From positions 1 to 64,000 of the forward strand of contig NZ_PVWK01000008.1 of assembly GCF_003003795.1 (NCBI RefSeq): 64,000 nucleotides of DNA, given 5' to 3'. The number at the start of each line of letters is the position of its first letter. The first letter of the stretch is position 1. This DNA comes from Stenomitos frigidus ULC18 (lineage in GTDB: Bacteria > Cyanobacteriota > Cyanobacteriia > Leptolyngbyales > Leptolyngbyaceae). This document shows positions 8,827-17,802 of this stretch, piece by piece. The translations under genes were made by a program, and so were the position numbers. The notes beneath the pieces are model-generated. The model worked only from the letters and a program-made list of their open reading frames with translations, did not search any database and was not told the DNA's origin.

Positions 8827-9315
8827 ATGAGCATACTCAGATTGTTGCAGTTACTAGCCGTTGTTTTAATGGGTGTACAGTTGGGCATTTCCTATGCGCA
8901 TTTTATGCAAATGCCAGGAAAACTAGCGCTTCCATTAGACTGCTATATTTTGGTGCAAAACCAGGTCATCAGCTATCGCGTCAAGTTAGCATTGATCGAA
9001 ATTCCGTCTATTACTGCTGCCGTAGCGGCAGCAATCCTTATTCGTCAGCATCGCAGGGCATTTTGGCTTACCCTTGGTGGAACCGCTTGCATGGTTTTGA
9101 TGTGGCTAATTTGGGCAGTTTTGATTCAACCGATTAATCAGCAGATTGATGTTTGGACACCAACAGCAGTTCCAAGTAATTGGACTGATCTTCGCTACCA
9201 GTGGCACTTTTATCACTTAATTCGTCTATTTATTGCCGCTGTTGGAATGGTAGCCTTGACGTTACCATTGTTGGTCGAGAAAGGGTTGATTGCGATCGAA
9301 TCCTCTCACAATTAG
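8827..9315 (+). CDS. DUF1772-like integral membrane protein
   Basis: A 162-residue protein with four hydrophobic segments at about residues 4-24, 57-73, 80-102 and 132-150. The segment IQPINQQIDVWTP ... NWTDLRYQWHFYHLIRLF resembles the signature of the DUF1772/anthrone-oxygenase-like family, where an Arg-Trp-His pattern precedes the last membrane helix. Substrate and role are unknown. The next gene starts only 3 bases after the stop, so the two are probably co-transcribed. Confidence 0.6.
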   Translation: MSILRLLQLLAVVLMGVQLGISYAHFMQMPGKLALPLDCYILVQNQVISYRVKLALIEIPSITAAVAAAILIRQHRRAFWLTLGGTACMVLMWLIWAVLIQPINQQIDVWTPTAVPSNWTDLRYQWHFYHLIRLFIAAVGMVALTLPLLVEKGLIAIESSHN

Positions 9316-9318
9316 GTC

Positions 9319-9633
9319 ATGGCAATTTTTGAGTGGATCTTTCTGATTGGGTTTGGCGTGTTGGGTGGTGTTGCCGTCACAAACGTTATTCAAAGCCGAC
9401 AGCAGCAGTCTCGCTTAGAGCAAGCGTTCTATCAACTGCTGGAAGTTGAAAATGGCAACGTGTCGCTGATCCAACTCGCCGCTACAGCACGAGTGAAGGC
9501 CGCATTAGCCAAGAGCTATCTGGATACTCAAGTCAAGTTTTTTGGCGCAGTGCCTGAGGTGGATGACGACGGTGACGAGTTTTACCGTTTCCCAAAGTTG
9601 CGTCGCTGGAGCGAACCGGAAGAGTGGCAGTAA
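9319..9633 (+). CDS. conserved hypothetical membrane-anchored protein
   Basis: 104 residues with one N-terminal membrane segment (FEWIFLIGFGVLGGVAVTNVI) and a soluble helical part (LEQAFYQLLEVENGNVSLIQLAATARVKAALAKSYLDTQVKFFGAVPEVDDDGDEFYRFPKL). The soluble part looks like a small winged-helix: a helix, a short loop and a helix before an acidic hairpin. I do not recognise a function. It is adjacent to the DUF1772-like gene and upstream of dnaE. Confidence 0.6.
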   Translation: MAIFEWIFLIGFGVLGGVAVTNVIQSRQQQSRLEQAFYQLLEVENGNVSLIQLAATARVKAALAKSYLDTQVKFFGAVPEVDDDGDEFYRFPKLRRWSEPEEWQ

Positions 9634-9794
9634 GAGGGGATAGTAAATTTTTTCTTGGCAAGCTTCTAACCAATTCAGAGTGCTTCTGTATTTTCCAGAT
9701 TTAGCGTTGTTTATGCCTAACTTCTCATAAAAATTCTAGTCATAGCGTCTGTGATCGAGTAACCTTATTGGGTTCGCGTGATGTTTGAGTAACT

Positions 9795-12700
9795 ATGTCC
9801 TTCGTTGGTCTGCACATTCACAGTGATTACAGCCTTTTAGACGGTGCCAGTCAGTTGCCGGAACTGGTCGATCGCGCCGTTGAGTTGGGCATGAAAGCGA
9901 TCGCCTTGACCGATCACGGGGTCATGTATGGAGCGATCGAGCTGCTGAAGGTGTGCAAGGGCAAAGGCGTGAAGCCCATCATCGGCAATGAAATGTACAT
10001 CATGAATAGTGATGTCACCAAGCAGGAGCGTCGCCCCAAGTATCACCAGATTGTCTTGGCGAAGAACGATATCGGCTACAAAAATCTGGTCAAGCTGACG
10101 ACGCTATCGCACCTCAAAGGCTTTCAGGGTAAGGGTTTATTTGCCCGTCCCTGCATTAATAAAGAAATGCTGGCGGAGTACCACGAAGGGCTGATTGTCA
10201 CAAGCGCGTGTCTGGGGGGTGAAGTGCCCCAGGCCATTCTTCAGGGCAAGCCGGAGATCGCGCGGCGGGTCGCCAAATGGTACAAAGACCTGCTTGGCGA
10301 TGATTACTACCTGGAAATTCAGGATCACGGGTCGTTAGAAGACCGGATTGTGAATGTCGAGATTCTCAACATTGCCCGTGAACTGGATATCAAAGTCATT
10401 GCGACGAACGATTCGCACTATATCTCTTGCTTTGACGTGGAGGCGCATGACGCACTGCTGTGCATTCAAACGGGCAAGCTCATTTCGGAAGACAAGCGAC
10501 TGCGCTACAGCGGTACAGAATATCTCAAGTCGGCTGAGGAGATGCGAGTTCTCTTTCAAGACCATCTGACACAGGACGTGATTGACTCTGCGATCGCCAC
10601 CACGCTGGAAGTCGCCGACAAAATTGAGGAATATCACATTCTGGGCGAACCCCGAATTGCTGCCTATCCTATTCCTGAGGGCTACGCCACGGCAGACGAA
10701 TATTTTGAACACGTTGCCTGGACCGGCTTACTTGAACGGTTCAAATGCCAGTCACAGGAGGAAATCAAGCCAGTCTACCGCGAGCGGATGGACTACGAAC
10801 TCAAGATGATGCAGACGATGGGGTTTGCCACCTACTTCCTCGTCGTGTGGGACTACATCAAATACGCCAGAGACCATCACATTCCTGTGGGTCCAGGTCG
10901 TGGGTCGGCAGCAGGCTCCCTCGTCGCCTATGCGATGAACATCACCAACATTGACCCGGTACATCACGGCTTGCTGTTCGAGCGCTTCCTGAATCCCGAA
11001 CGGAAGTCCATGCCCGATATTGATACCGACTTCTGCATTGAACGCCGGGAAGAAGTTATCAGATACGTCACCGAAAAGTACGGTGCTGAGCGAGTAGCAC
11101 AGATTATCACTTACAACCGCATGACCTCCAAAGCGGTGCTGAAAGACACGGCGCGGGTGCTCAACATTCCCTACGGGGATGCTGACAAAATGGCAAAAAT
11201 GATCCCTATTGTGCGTGGGAAGCCCACCAAGCTGAAGGTGATGATTTCGGCAGAAACGCCCGCACCGGAGTTCAAAAAGCGGTATGACGACGAGGCGATT
11301 GTGCGTCAGTGGATCGATACCGCCATCCGCATCGAAGGGACAAACAAGAGTGTCGGCATCCACGCGGCTGGGGTCGTCATCGCGGCTGAACCATTGGATG
11401 AAATTGTGCCACTCCAACGCAATGCTGATGGCGACGTTTTCACCCAGTACTACATGGAAGACATTGAATCGCTGGGGCTCCTGAAAATGGACTTCCTGGG
11501 GCTCAAGAACCTGACCATGATTCAGAGAACGGTCGATCTCATTGAGCAAACAAAGCATGAGACGATCGACATGGACGGTCTGCCGTTGGATAACCCCGAA
11601 GTCTATAAACTGTTGGCACGGGGCGAGTTGGAAGGTATATTCCAGCTAGAATCCTCCGGGATGCGCCAGATTGTGCGCGATCTGAAACCCGATAGTCTGG
11701 AAGATATTTCCTCTGTGCTTGCCCTCTACCGTCCTGGCCCACTGGATGCCGGACTGATTCCCAAATTCATCAACCGTAAACACGGACGAGAGCAAATTGA
11801 CTATCCCCACGAAATTCTTACCTCCATCCTGAGCGAAACCTACGGCATCATGGTCTACCAGGAACAGATCATGAAAATTGCGCAGGATATGGGTGGTTAC
11901 TCCCTTGGACAGGCAGACCTGCTGCGTCGGGCAATGGGTAAGAAGAAGAAAGCTGAGATGGAAAAGCACCAGGAGATGTTTGTTGCAGGTGCCGAAAAGA
12001 ATGGCGTGAAGGCAAAAGTTGCGTCGGATCTCTTCGAGCAAATGGTGATGTTTGCCGAATATTGCTTCAACAAAAGCCACTCCACTGCCTATGGGTACGT
12101 CACCTATCAAACCGCGTACCTCAAAGCTAACTATCCCGTCGAATACATGGCGGCGCTGCTGACCACCAACAGCGGCGATCAGGATAAAGTGCAGCGCTAT
12201 ATCGCGTCCTGTATAGCAATGGGCATTAAAGTCGAGCCGCCAGATGTCAACCGATCGGGGGTGGACTTTACGCCACTGGACGATCGCATTCTGTTTGGGT
12301 TGGGCGGCGTGCGAAATGTGGGGATGGGGCCGATCGAGTCTCTTCTCTCGGCTCGTGATCAAGATGGCCCCTTCAAATCTCTGGCAGACTTGTGCGATCG
12401 CGTGGATTCTCGCACTGTTAACCGTCGGGCACTGGAAGCGTTGATCTACTGTGGTGCCTTTGACGCGATCGAACCCAACCGCCAGCAACTTATCAAAGAT
12501 CTGGATTTAGTCATCGATTGGGCACAGTCGCGTGCGAAAGATCGAGCCAGCGGGCAAGGGAATCTGTTCGACTTGTTTGGCGGTAGCACCAGTGTCAAAG
12601 AAGCACCCGCTAGCTTTGAACTGGCACCGAAAGCGCCACTGACACCCGATTTTCCGCAGCAAGAAAAGCTCCGTCTAGAAAAAGAAATCCTCGGCTTTTA

Positions 12701-13298
12701 CATTTCCGATCATCCGCTCAAAGCGCTGCGAGAATCGGCGCGAGTGCTGGCTCCCATCAGTCTGAGCAATTTAGCCGATTATCGAGAAGGCACCAGCATT
12801 AGCGCGATCGTCATGCTCACGAGCGTCAAACCCGTCGTGACCAAGAAAGGCGATCGCATGGCCATCATTCAAATCGAAGATCTGACCGGACACACTGAAG
12901 CCGTCGTGTTCCCCAAATCCTATGAGCGCATTGGGCAATATATTCTGGCGGATGCACGGCTCATGGTGTGGGGCAAAGTCGATCGTCGCGATGATCAAGT
13001 GCAGTTCATCATTGATGATGCCGAGCCGATCGAGTCGGTTCGTATGGTGATGGTGGAACTTGATCCCAGGCTTGCCAGCGACATCGAGCAGCAGCACCGT
13101 TTGCGAAATGTATTGCTGCAACAACGGGGTGAAGACGAAAAAGGAAAGGTGTCCGTGGTGGCGATCGTCAGCGCTCAAGACAAACGCCATTTCGTCCGCT
13201 TTGGCCCCCAATTTCGAGTGCAAGACGATCAAGCCGCGCTCAATGCGCTCATAAAAGCAGGCTTTCAGGCACGCGTTTCTTCATTGGCGAGCGCTTGA
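9795..13298 (+). CDS. dnaE: DNA polymerase III alpha subunit, continuous and intein-free
   Basis: This is the replicative polymerase catalytic subunit, 1167 residues. It starts with a PHP domain ([30 protein letters not shown]). The catalytic aspartates are in MPDIDTDF (Asp408 and Asp410), and [14 protein letters not shown]-type residues ([15 protein letters not shown]) lie before them. Towards the C-terminus come tandem HhH and an OB-fold ([19 protein letters not shown]). In many cyanobacteria the gene is cut in two by a split intein between AEY and CFN. Here that site (Tyr756/Cys757, bases 12062/12063) is intact and the reading frame continuous. The gene stands alone; a palindromic repeat follows it. 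Confidence 0.97.
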   Translation: MSFVGLHIHSDYSLLDGASQLPELVDRAVELGMKAIALTDHGVMYGAIELLKVCKGKGVKPIIGNEMYIMNSDVTKQERRPKYHQIVLAKNDIGYKNLVKLTTLSHLKGFQGKGLFARPCINKEMLAEYHEGLIVTSACLGGEVPQAILQGKPEIARRVAKWYKDLLGDDYYLEIQDHGSLEDRIVNVEILNIARELDIKVIATNDSHYISCFDVEAHDALLCIQTGKLISEDKRLRYSGTEYLKSAEEMRVLFQDHLTQDVIDSAIATTLEVADKIEEYHILGEPRIAAYPIPEGYATADEYFEHVAWTGLLERFKCQSQEEIKPVYRERMDYELKMMQTMGFATYFLVVWDYIKYARDHHIPVGPGRGSAAGSLVAYAMNITNIDPVHHGLLFERFLNPERKSMPDIDTDFCIERREEVIRYVTEKYGAERVAQIITYNRMTSKAVLKDTARVLNIPYGDADKMAKMIPIVRGKPTKLKVMISAETPAPEFKKRYDDEAIVRQWIDTAIRIEGTNKSVGIHAAGVVIAAEPLDEIVPLQRNADGDVFTQYYMEDIESLGLLKMDFLGLKNLTMIQRTVDLIEQTKHETIDMDGLPLDNPEVYKLLARGELEGIFQLESSGMRQIVRDLKPDSLEDISSVLALYRPGPLDAGLIPKFINRKHGREQIDYPHEILTSILSETYGIMVYQEQIMKIAQDMGGYSLGQADLLRRAMGKKKKAEMEKHQEMFVAGAEKNGVKAKVASDLFEQMVMFAEYCFNKSHSTAYGYVTYQTAYLKANYPVEYMAALLTTNSGDQDKVQRYIASCIAMGIKVEPPDVNRSGVDFTPLDDRILFGLGGVRNVGMGPIESLLSARDQDGPFKSLADLCDRVDSRTVNRRALEALIYCGAFDAIEPNRQQLIKDLDLVIDWAQSRAKDRASGQGNLFDLFGGSTSVKEAPASFELAPKAPLTPDFPQQEKLRLEKEILGFYISDHPLKALRESARVLAPISLSNLADYREGTSISAIVMLTSVKPVVTKKGDRMAIIQIEDLTGHTEAVVFPKSYERIGQYILADARLMVWGKVDRRDDQVQFIIDDAEPIESVRMVMVELDPRLASDIEQQHRLRNVLLQQRGEDEKGKVSVVAIVSAQDKRHFVRFGPQFRVQDDQAALNALIKAGFQARVSSLASA

Positions 13299-13310
13299 TC
13301 ACCTGTGTAA

Positions 13311-13396
13311 GGATTGTGGATTCAATAAAATCGATCAATTGCTTACAGGTAGGGGCGCACGATTCGCCCCTACGGGAAATGTGGCAGTAATTCAAT
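13311..13396 (+). repeat. dispersed ~86-bp repeat with palindromic core (copy 1)
   Basis: Begins GGATTGTGGATTCAATAAAA and includes the inverted repeat GTAGGGGCG (13349-13357) / CGCCCCTAC (13365-13373), ending near CAGTAATTCAAT. A second copy of similar length lies at 50932-51016. The core can fold in RNA and could help end dnaE transcription. Confidence 0.75.
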
Positions 13397-13490
13397 GCCT
13401 GTACCCAAAGCAACATCCGATCGCGAAGGGCGATCGGATGACTCATGAAGCAACAGTCATAACGAAGCAGCCGTGACAGAAACTGAATCG

Positions 13491-14048
13491 TTAGCTGAGT
13501 GCTTGAGCTTGAGCAGCCTTACGCTTCTGGCGCAGAGCACCCACGCCCAAACCAATCAGACCAGGCAACAGTGCGGGTGTAGGAACGGCTGTTGCTGTCA
13601 CGCTGCCGCTTGCCACATCACGAGTAACCCCTAGCCCATTTGGAAACCCTAGCTTCTCAAAAGAGAAAGCTGACACCATTGCGATCGTGCCACCAGCATC
13701 GGTCAAAGGCGCATCAAACAACGCTTTGAGAAAGCGATCGGAGTTAATGAGCTCCAATCGAGTCGCGCTTTGCAGACTGCCAGTAGACGATGGAGATGAA
13801 AAGGTAGTGCCTGGGAAAAATAGGTTCGACGGTGAAGATGTCCCAACAAATGTTGTGACATCGAACTGAGAAAGCACGCCAGTGGCCGCATCGTAATTAA
13901 ACGAGCCTTTTGCTGTACCGCCATCAACAAACTGGGCATTGAGGTTCCAGGTCAGTGCAGCAGCCGAGGCTGGAGTTACATGGGTAACAAAGGCAGCGGT
14001 AGTGCCGATAGCAGCTACCGTCATAAGAGCCTTTAGTTTCAGGGTCAT
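13491..14048 (-). CDS. exported PTPA-CTERM (PEP-CTERM-like) protein
   Basis: A 185-residue secreted protein. It has an N-terminal signal peptide (LKALMTVAAIGTTAAFVTHVTPASA), a beta-rich Ser/Thr/Gly body, and a C-terminal sorting tail: VPTPALLPGLIGLGVGALRQKRK, that is a PTPA motif, a hydrophobic segment and a basic cluster. In cyanobacteria this tail marks proteins for exosortase-type processing. The body (NLNAQFVDGGTAKGSFNYDAATG) is a common theme of such surface proteins, with no known activity. No exosortase gene lies in the window. Confidence 0.85.
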   Translation of the reverse strand: MTLKLKALMTVAAIGTTAAFVTHVTPASAAALTWNLNAQFVDGGTAKGSFNYDAATGVLSQFDVTTFVGTSSPSNLFFPGTTFSSPSSTGSLQSATRLELINSDRFLKALFDAPLTDAGGTIAMVSAFSFEKLGFPNGLGVTRDVASGSVTATAVPTPALLPGLIGLGVGALRQKRKAAQAQALS

Positions 14049-14693
14049 CGTTGGTTCTCCAATAAAGTGAAATATTCTTGGAGATGCACTGAAAGCGTTC
14101 CCTTAAAAAATAGCCCCATTCTCAAGCGCCTTCCAGAGCGAAGTCTCCCCTACCTTGAGTGGACTCACGCTGCAAAGAAGGCGAAAACCAGAACGGGCAA
14201 AGTCACACCTGATGACAACTCTTACAGTAAGTTTTCTACAGCAAACACATTGACTGCAGTGGTCAAGCAGCAGATTGGCACAGCGCTGCAAATGGTAGTC
14301 AGAGGGTAAGCTCAAAGCACTCCAAGAGAGCAGCGAGTCTGCGACACTAACACTTGCAAACGAAGCAGTAGAAAATTTACCTGCCGCACAGTCTTGCATA
14401 ACGCCTGTGGGCCAAGTGGAAAATTGCCACACAGTTTAAAACCTTGCTCACTCGCCTATCTCCCCTTATACCGTCCAACGTCTTGAACTACGCGGTTAGC
14501 TGCACCAACGTGGGCTTCTGGCACTACGGCTTCCTTTCGTAGCTGGGGATGCTGCCTGTCGCTGTGGTATACATCGATCTGCGTAGGAGGCAGCGGTCAG
14601 TCGTCAGTGAGGAATCACTCAAAACTCTCTAGCGTCGCGGCGCACTTACGAAGTAGCTCTCAAAGAGCTAGTGCTACTCAAAACGTTTCCTTC
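14049..14693. other. 645-base gene-poor region
   Basis: No reliable gene is seen between the PTPA-CTERM gene and trxA. The ORFs present have no protein-like features. A short hairpin (AGCTCT CAA AGAGCT, 14655-14669) lies about 25 bases beyond the trxA stop and may help end that transcript, though no T-run follows it. Confidence 0.5.
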
Positions 14694-15020
14694 TCACCCC
14701 AAATGCTTATCCAACGTCGCTGCCAGCGTCTTTTTCGGTACCGCACCTACGAGGGTATCGATCGCCTGTCCGGCTTTGAACAGCAACAGCGTCGGAATGC
14801 TGCGAATACTATACTGACTGGCAATACCAGGATTCTCGTCTGTATTGAGCTTGACGACTTTTACCTGACCTGTGTACTGGGCGGCGAGTTCATCCACGAT
14901 CGGAGCCACCATCCGACAAGGGCCACACCACGGAGCCCAAAAATCGACCAGTACGGGTAGATCGCTAGCAAGCACTTCTTGTTGGAAGCTGGAATCGGTA
15001 ACGGTAGTGACAGAAGACAC
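14694..15020 (-). CDS. trxA: thioredoxin
   Basis: A classical 108-residue thioredoxin with the active site WCGPC (Cys32/Cys35) in [17 protein letters not shown], the structural cis-proline in [12 protein letters not shown], and the C-terminal helix. It reduces disulphides of many cytosolic enzymes. It is transcribed away from an ArsR-type gene, and the 70-base gap between them holds two perfect inverted repeats. This arrangement suggests that the ArsR protein controls trxA. Confidence 0.96.
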   Translation of the reverse strand: MSSVTTVTDSSFQQEVLASDLPVLVDFWAPWCGPCRMVAPIVDELAAQYTGQVKVVKLNTDENPGIASQYSIRSIPTLLLFKAGQAIDTLVGAVPKKTLAATLDKHLG

Positions 15021-15045
15021 GGCCTCCCTCCTGATATTTCAATAG

Positions 15046-15060
15046 TTCGAGAAACTCGAA
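15046..15060. promoter_or_regulatory. perfect inverted repeat between trxA and the ArsR gene
   Basis: TTCGAG AAA CTCGAA: six-base arms with a three-base centre, 26 bases upstream of the trxA start and 31 bases upstream of the ArsR gene. Its position between two divergent genes makes it a candidate ArsR operator. This is inference from position and symmetry. Confidence 0.5.
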
Positions 15061-15083
15061 TAAGTAAACCATAGCGCGTTTTG

Positions 15084-15096
15084 TGTCATAATGACA
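15084..15096. promoter_or_regulatory. perfect inverted repeat overlapping the ArsR start codon
   Basis: TGTCAT A ATGACA: six-base arms around one base. It covers the ATG at 15091. Binding here would block translation initiation or transcription of the regulator itself, consistent with autoregulation. If translation starts at the next ATG (15100), the repeat lies wholly in the leader. Confidence 0.45.
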
Positions 15097-15417
15097 ACTA
15101 TGAGGCTGTTATATCATCCCGACAAAAAAGAGCTTTCGTTAGCAGGCGTTTTGTATGCGCTGGGCGACCCGGTACGCTTAGAAATTGTGAGACGGCTGGC
15201 TGAAAAGGGCGAACTATCCTGCTGCGAAGCGTTAGAAGCACAGGTTGCCAAGTCTACGCTCTCTCATCATTTCAAGGTGTTACGTGAATCGGGCGTGCTG
15301 TATTGCCGTAAAGAGGGCACACAGCATATGAATTCGTTGCGTCGTGCTGATTTAGACGAGCGTTTTCCCGGTCTCTTGAATACTGTTTTGCAAGCGATCG
15401 AGCCGCTCAAAGCGTAA
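15091..15417 (+). CDS. ArsR-type winged-helix transcriptional regulator
   Basis: A 108-residue HTH protein: LAGVLYALGDPVRLEIVRRLAEKGELSCCEAL, then the recognition helix KSTLSHHFKVLRESGVLYCRKEGTQHMNSLRRADLDERFPG. The Cys-Cys pair (SCCEAL) and the later Cys of LYCRK could sense redox state, which would fit its place back-to-back with thioredoxin. The fold is that of the ArsR/HTH_20 group. The start could be 15091 or 15100. Confidence 0.82.
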   Translation: MTTMRLLYHPDKKELSLAGVLYALGDPVRLEIVRRLAEKGELSCCEALEAQVAKSTLSHHFKVLRESGVLYCRKEGTQHMNSLRRADLDERFPGLLNTVLQAIEPLKA

Positions 15418-15427
15418 GGCAACAGCT

Positions 15428-16666
15428 TCACTCAGTGGCAGCCGTTTGGACGTTCGTCGCATCAACAGTATCAGGCTCCCAACGACTCAAAATAATGGCA
15501 TTGGTTGTATTGCCAACCACATTCAACACCGTTTTGAATCCATCGACCAGACGATCGACCCCTGCCACGATCGCCACGCCTTCTAACGGCAACCCAGCTG
15601 CGGAGAGTACCGTCGTCATGGTGATAATGCCAGAGCCTGGAACGCCAGGAGTGCTAAACGAAACCAGTAAAGAGCTAAGGGCGATCGCCAACACTAACGC
15701 AGGTGTGAGCGGTACCTGATACACCTGAGCGATAAACAGGGCGTTAAAGCCTTGCAGCACCGCAGAGCCATCACGCTTTAACGCAGTGCCTAACGGAATC
15801 GCAAAGCTAGCAATGGCTTCTGGTAGACCATAGGCTTCCTGGACATTCTGCAACGCGACGGGCAGGGCAGCGTTAGAGCTTGCGGTGCCAAAGGCCAGGG
15901 ATAGAGCTGGAAATAAACTGCGGAAATAATGAATGGGCTTTGCTTTTAGCACATACAGAATGAAGGCATACAGAGCAATCATGAGCAAGGAACTAAGCAC
16001 CAAGCCAAACACATAGGCAAACAGCCGCACGATAATGGCTAAGCCTTCGGTGGCAATCACTGCACTAATCAGGGCAAAAACGCCTACCGGAGCTGTATAT
16101 AAAATTAACCCTAAGATTTTTTCGAAAATGGCGTAACAGCTTTCAATGAAAGCAACAAAACTGGCTGCTTTTGCGCCAACTAATTGAATGCCGACGCCAA
16201 TCAAGGCAGCGGACACGATCGTTTGCAGTAAATTACCACTGCTCAAGGCCTCTAACGGATTCACCGGGATTAAGCTCACAAGCCATGCAATCAGCGATTG
16301 GCTTTGCGTTTGCTGAGAAGCATCTGTGATCGTAAACCCAGCAATGCCTGCACCGGGCTGTAAAGCCAGAGCTAGAAGCATGCCCAGACCGACCGCGATC
16401 GCACTCGTAAGGACATAGCTGAAAATCAACTTGACGGCGTAGCGCCCGACCTGAGCTGCATTTTGAATGCGGGTGAGCCCCAAAATCATGGAGGAAAACA
16501 CGATCGGCACGACGACAAACTGAATGAGACGCAAAAACGCTTCACCAACTGGAGCGAGAACATAGAAATTCACTGGCTCGACTGCCGTTGGGAAAGCCCC
16601 ATTCAACACAGCACCAAAAACAATGCCGACTCCCAGCGCCGCCAAAATTAGCGTTGATAAATTCAT
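15428..16666 (-). CDS. dicarboxylate/amino acid:cation symporter (DAACS family)
   Basis: A 412-residue secondary transporter of the GltP/DctA family, taking up glutamate, aspartate or C4-dicarboxylates with Na+ or H+. About eight membrane segments plus the two re-entrant loops are visible. Family signatures include FGTASSNAALPVALQNVQ (the serine-rich hairpin), PLGTALKRDGSAVLQG and the substrate-site region TPGVPGSGIITMTTVL ... GVDRLVDGFKTVLNVVGN. It converges on the ArsR gene; the stop codons are 10 bases apart. Confidence 0.92.
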   Translation of the reverse strand: MNLSTLILAALGVGIVFGAVLNGAFPTAVEPVNFYVLAPVGEAFLRLIQFVVVPIVFSSMILGLTRIQNAAQVGRYAVKLIFSYVLTSAIAVGLGMLLALALQPGAGIAGFTITDASQQTQSQSLIAWLVSLIPVNPLEALSSGNLLQTIVSAALIGVGIQLVGAKAASFVAFIESCYAIFEKILGLILYTAPVGVFALISAVIATEGLAIIVRLFAYVFGLVLSSLLMIALYAFILYVLKAKPIHYFRSLFPALSLAFGTASSNAALPVALQNVQEAYGLPEAIASFAIPLGTALKRDGSAVLQGFNALFIAQVYQVPLTPALVLAIALSSLLVSFSTPGVPGSGIITMTTVLSAAGLPLEGVAIVAGVDRLVDGFKTVLNVVGNTTNAIILSRWEPDTVDATNVQTAATE

Positions 16667-16865
16667 AAAACCGTTCTTGCTGATCTGTTGTGTAGCAGAC
16701 GCTCAATCTATCACTACCTGCTTCCAGCAATCCGATCGCTACTCTACAAACTGATGCTCATTGCTGAGACGTTTTACCAAAGCTTGGGTTGTGGCTAGCG
16801 AAACGACGGTGCTTTTGCCTGCTAAAGATCGTGCATTCAATAACCTGCAAATTTAAGGTTCTGTG

Positions 16866-16888
16866 GGGACATGGCACTGCCATGTCCC
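16866..16888. repeat. palindromic repeat (GGGACATGGCA / TGCCATGTCCC)
   Basis: Perfect 11-base arms with one central base, within a 450-base stretch (16667-17118) that otherwise shows no gene. It belongs to the same style of short G-rich palindromes found at 56042-56073 and 63571-63598. Confidence 0.7.
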
Positions 16889-17118
16889 TACCCAGAAAAT
16901 TGCGCCTTGAAAAATCTCCGACCCTAAGCGCTTCTATGAGAACGGTGCAACATTGCCTATACAGGCTTAGTCACAAAGGCACCTTACCGCTGGGAAAACG
17001 ACTTCGCTGCTGGGAACAGGCTAGCAGCGGTCAGCGATGAGCCATCAGGAAAGTTTTACAGGCTGGTGTTATTGATACAGCAAATGTGGTTCAATCGGGG
17101 GACATTGGTTGCGAGTTC

Positions 17119-17559
17119 ATGTCCATGCCTCCGACTCGAATGAAAACAACAGTCTACCTTGCCGTCAACGGCACTTTAATGCGCGGCCTAGAACTGAACG
17201 CCAATATGGAACTCGTGGAAGCCGAGTTTGTGCGAGAGGCGTTTACAGAATCGACCTACCGTCTCTGGTCCATTAACGATCGCCATCCTGCCATGATGCG
17301 GGTGAGTGCGGGTGGAGCCGCGATCGCCGTTGAAATCTGGGCAGTCCCCGCTAGCAAGATGGCGTTCTTGCTGCTGCTAGAGCCGCCTGGACTGTGCATT
17401 GGCAAAGTGCGGCTGGCAGATGGCGAAGAAGTCCTCGGCGTGATTGGCGAACCAATCCTTTGTGAAGGTAAGCGGGAAATCACGGCATGGGGTGGCTGGC
17501 GGGCGTATATTGCCGATCCTGCCAAACAAAAACAAGCAACACCAACAGAAGTACTGTGA
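17119..17559 (+). CDS. allophanate hydrolase C-terminal domain-like protein
   Basis: A stand-alone domain resembling the C-terminal part of allophanate hydrolase, which decarboxylates N-carboxyurea-type intermediates. Visible family features are YLAVNGTLMRGLELN, GGAAIAVEIWAVPASKMAFLL, GIGKV-like CIGKVRLADGEEVLGVIGEP and TAWGGWRAYIA at the end. The amidase half is encoded separately two genes on. The start is uncertain: GTG 17086, ATG 17119 or ATG 17140. The stop overlaps the GTG of the next gene (GTGA), so the three genes to 19206 form an operon. Confidence 0.8.
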   Translation: MSMPPTRMKTTVYLAVNGTLMRGLELNANMELVEAEFVREAFTESTYRLWSINDRHPAMMRVSAGGAAIAVEIWAVPASKMAFLLLLEPPGLCIGKVRLADGEEVLGVIGEPILCEGKREITAWGGWRAYIADPAKQKQATPTEVL

Positions 17560-17744
17560 CAGAACCGATTCTTGATCCAACCGCGTTAGTCGACCAGCTA
17601 GCCGCGTTAGTGGCGTTGCCACTGCAGCCAGAACACCGACCGGGCGTAGTCGATAATTTTGCCCGGATTGTGGCTGTCGCTCAACTCGTCACCGAGTTTC
17701 CCTTGCCAGATGACATCGAAATTGCGCCTAATTTTGAACCCTAG
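17556..17744 (+). CDS. atzG: AtzG-like small subunit (DUF4089)
   Basis: A 62-residue protein starting at a GTG that overlaps the previous stop. The sequence LVDQLAALVALPLQPEHRPGVVDNFARIVAVAQLVTEFPL, with a short acidic/Pro tail, matches the DUF4089/AtzG family. AtzG wraps round the amidase AtzE in the way GatC holds GatA. Its position directly before atzE is the expected one. Confidence 0.85.
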   Translation: MTEPILDPTALVDQLAALVALPLQPEHRPGVVDNFARIVAVAQLVTEFPLPDDIEIAPNFEP

Positions 17745-17802
17745 TGGTTGAGCCCTTCAAAACTTGCCTTCTCAAAACTTGCCTACTCAAAATTTGAATA
17801 CT

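Noticed and set aside
10752-12488. Long ORFs on the strand opposite dnaE
   Set aside because: They are mirror frames of a conserved gene and show no protein family features.
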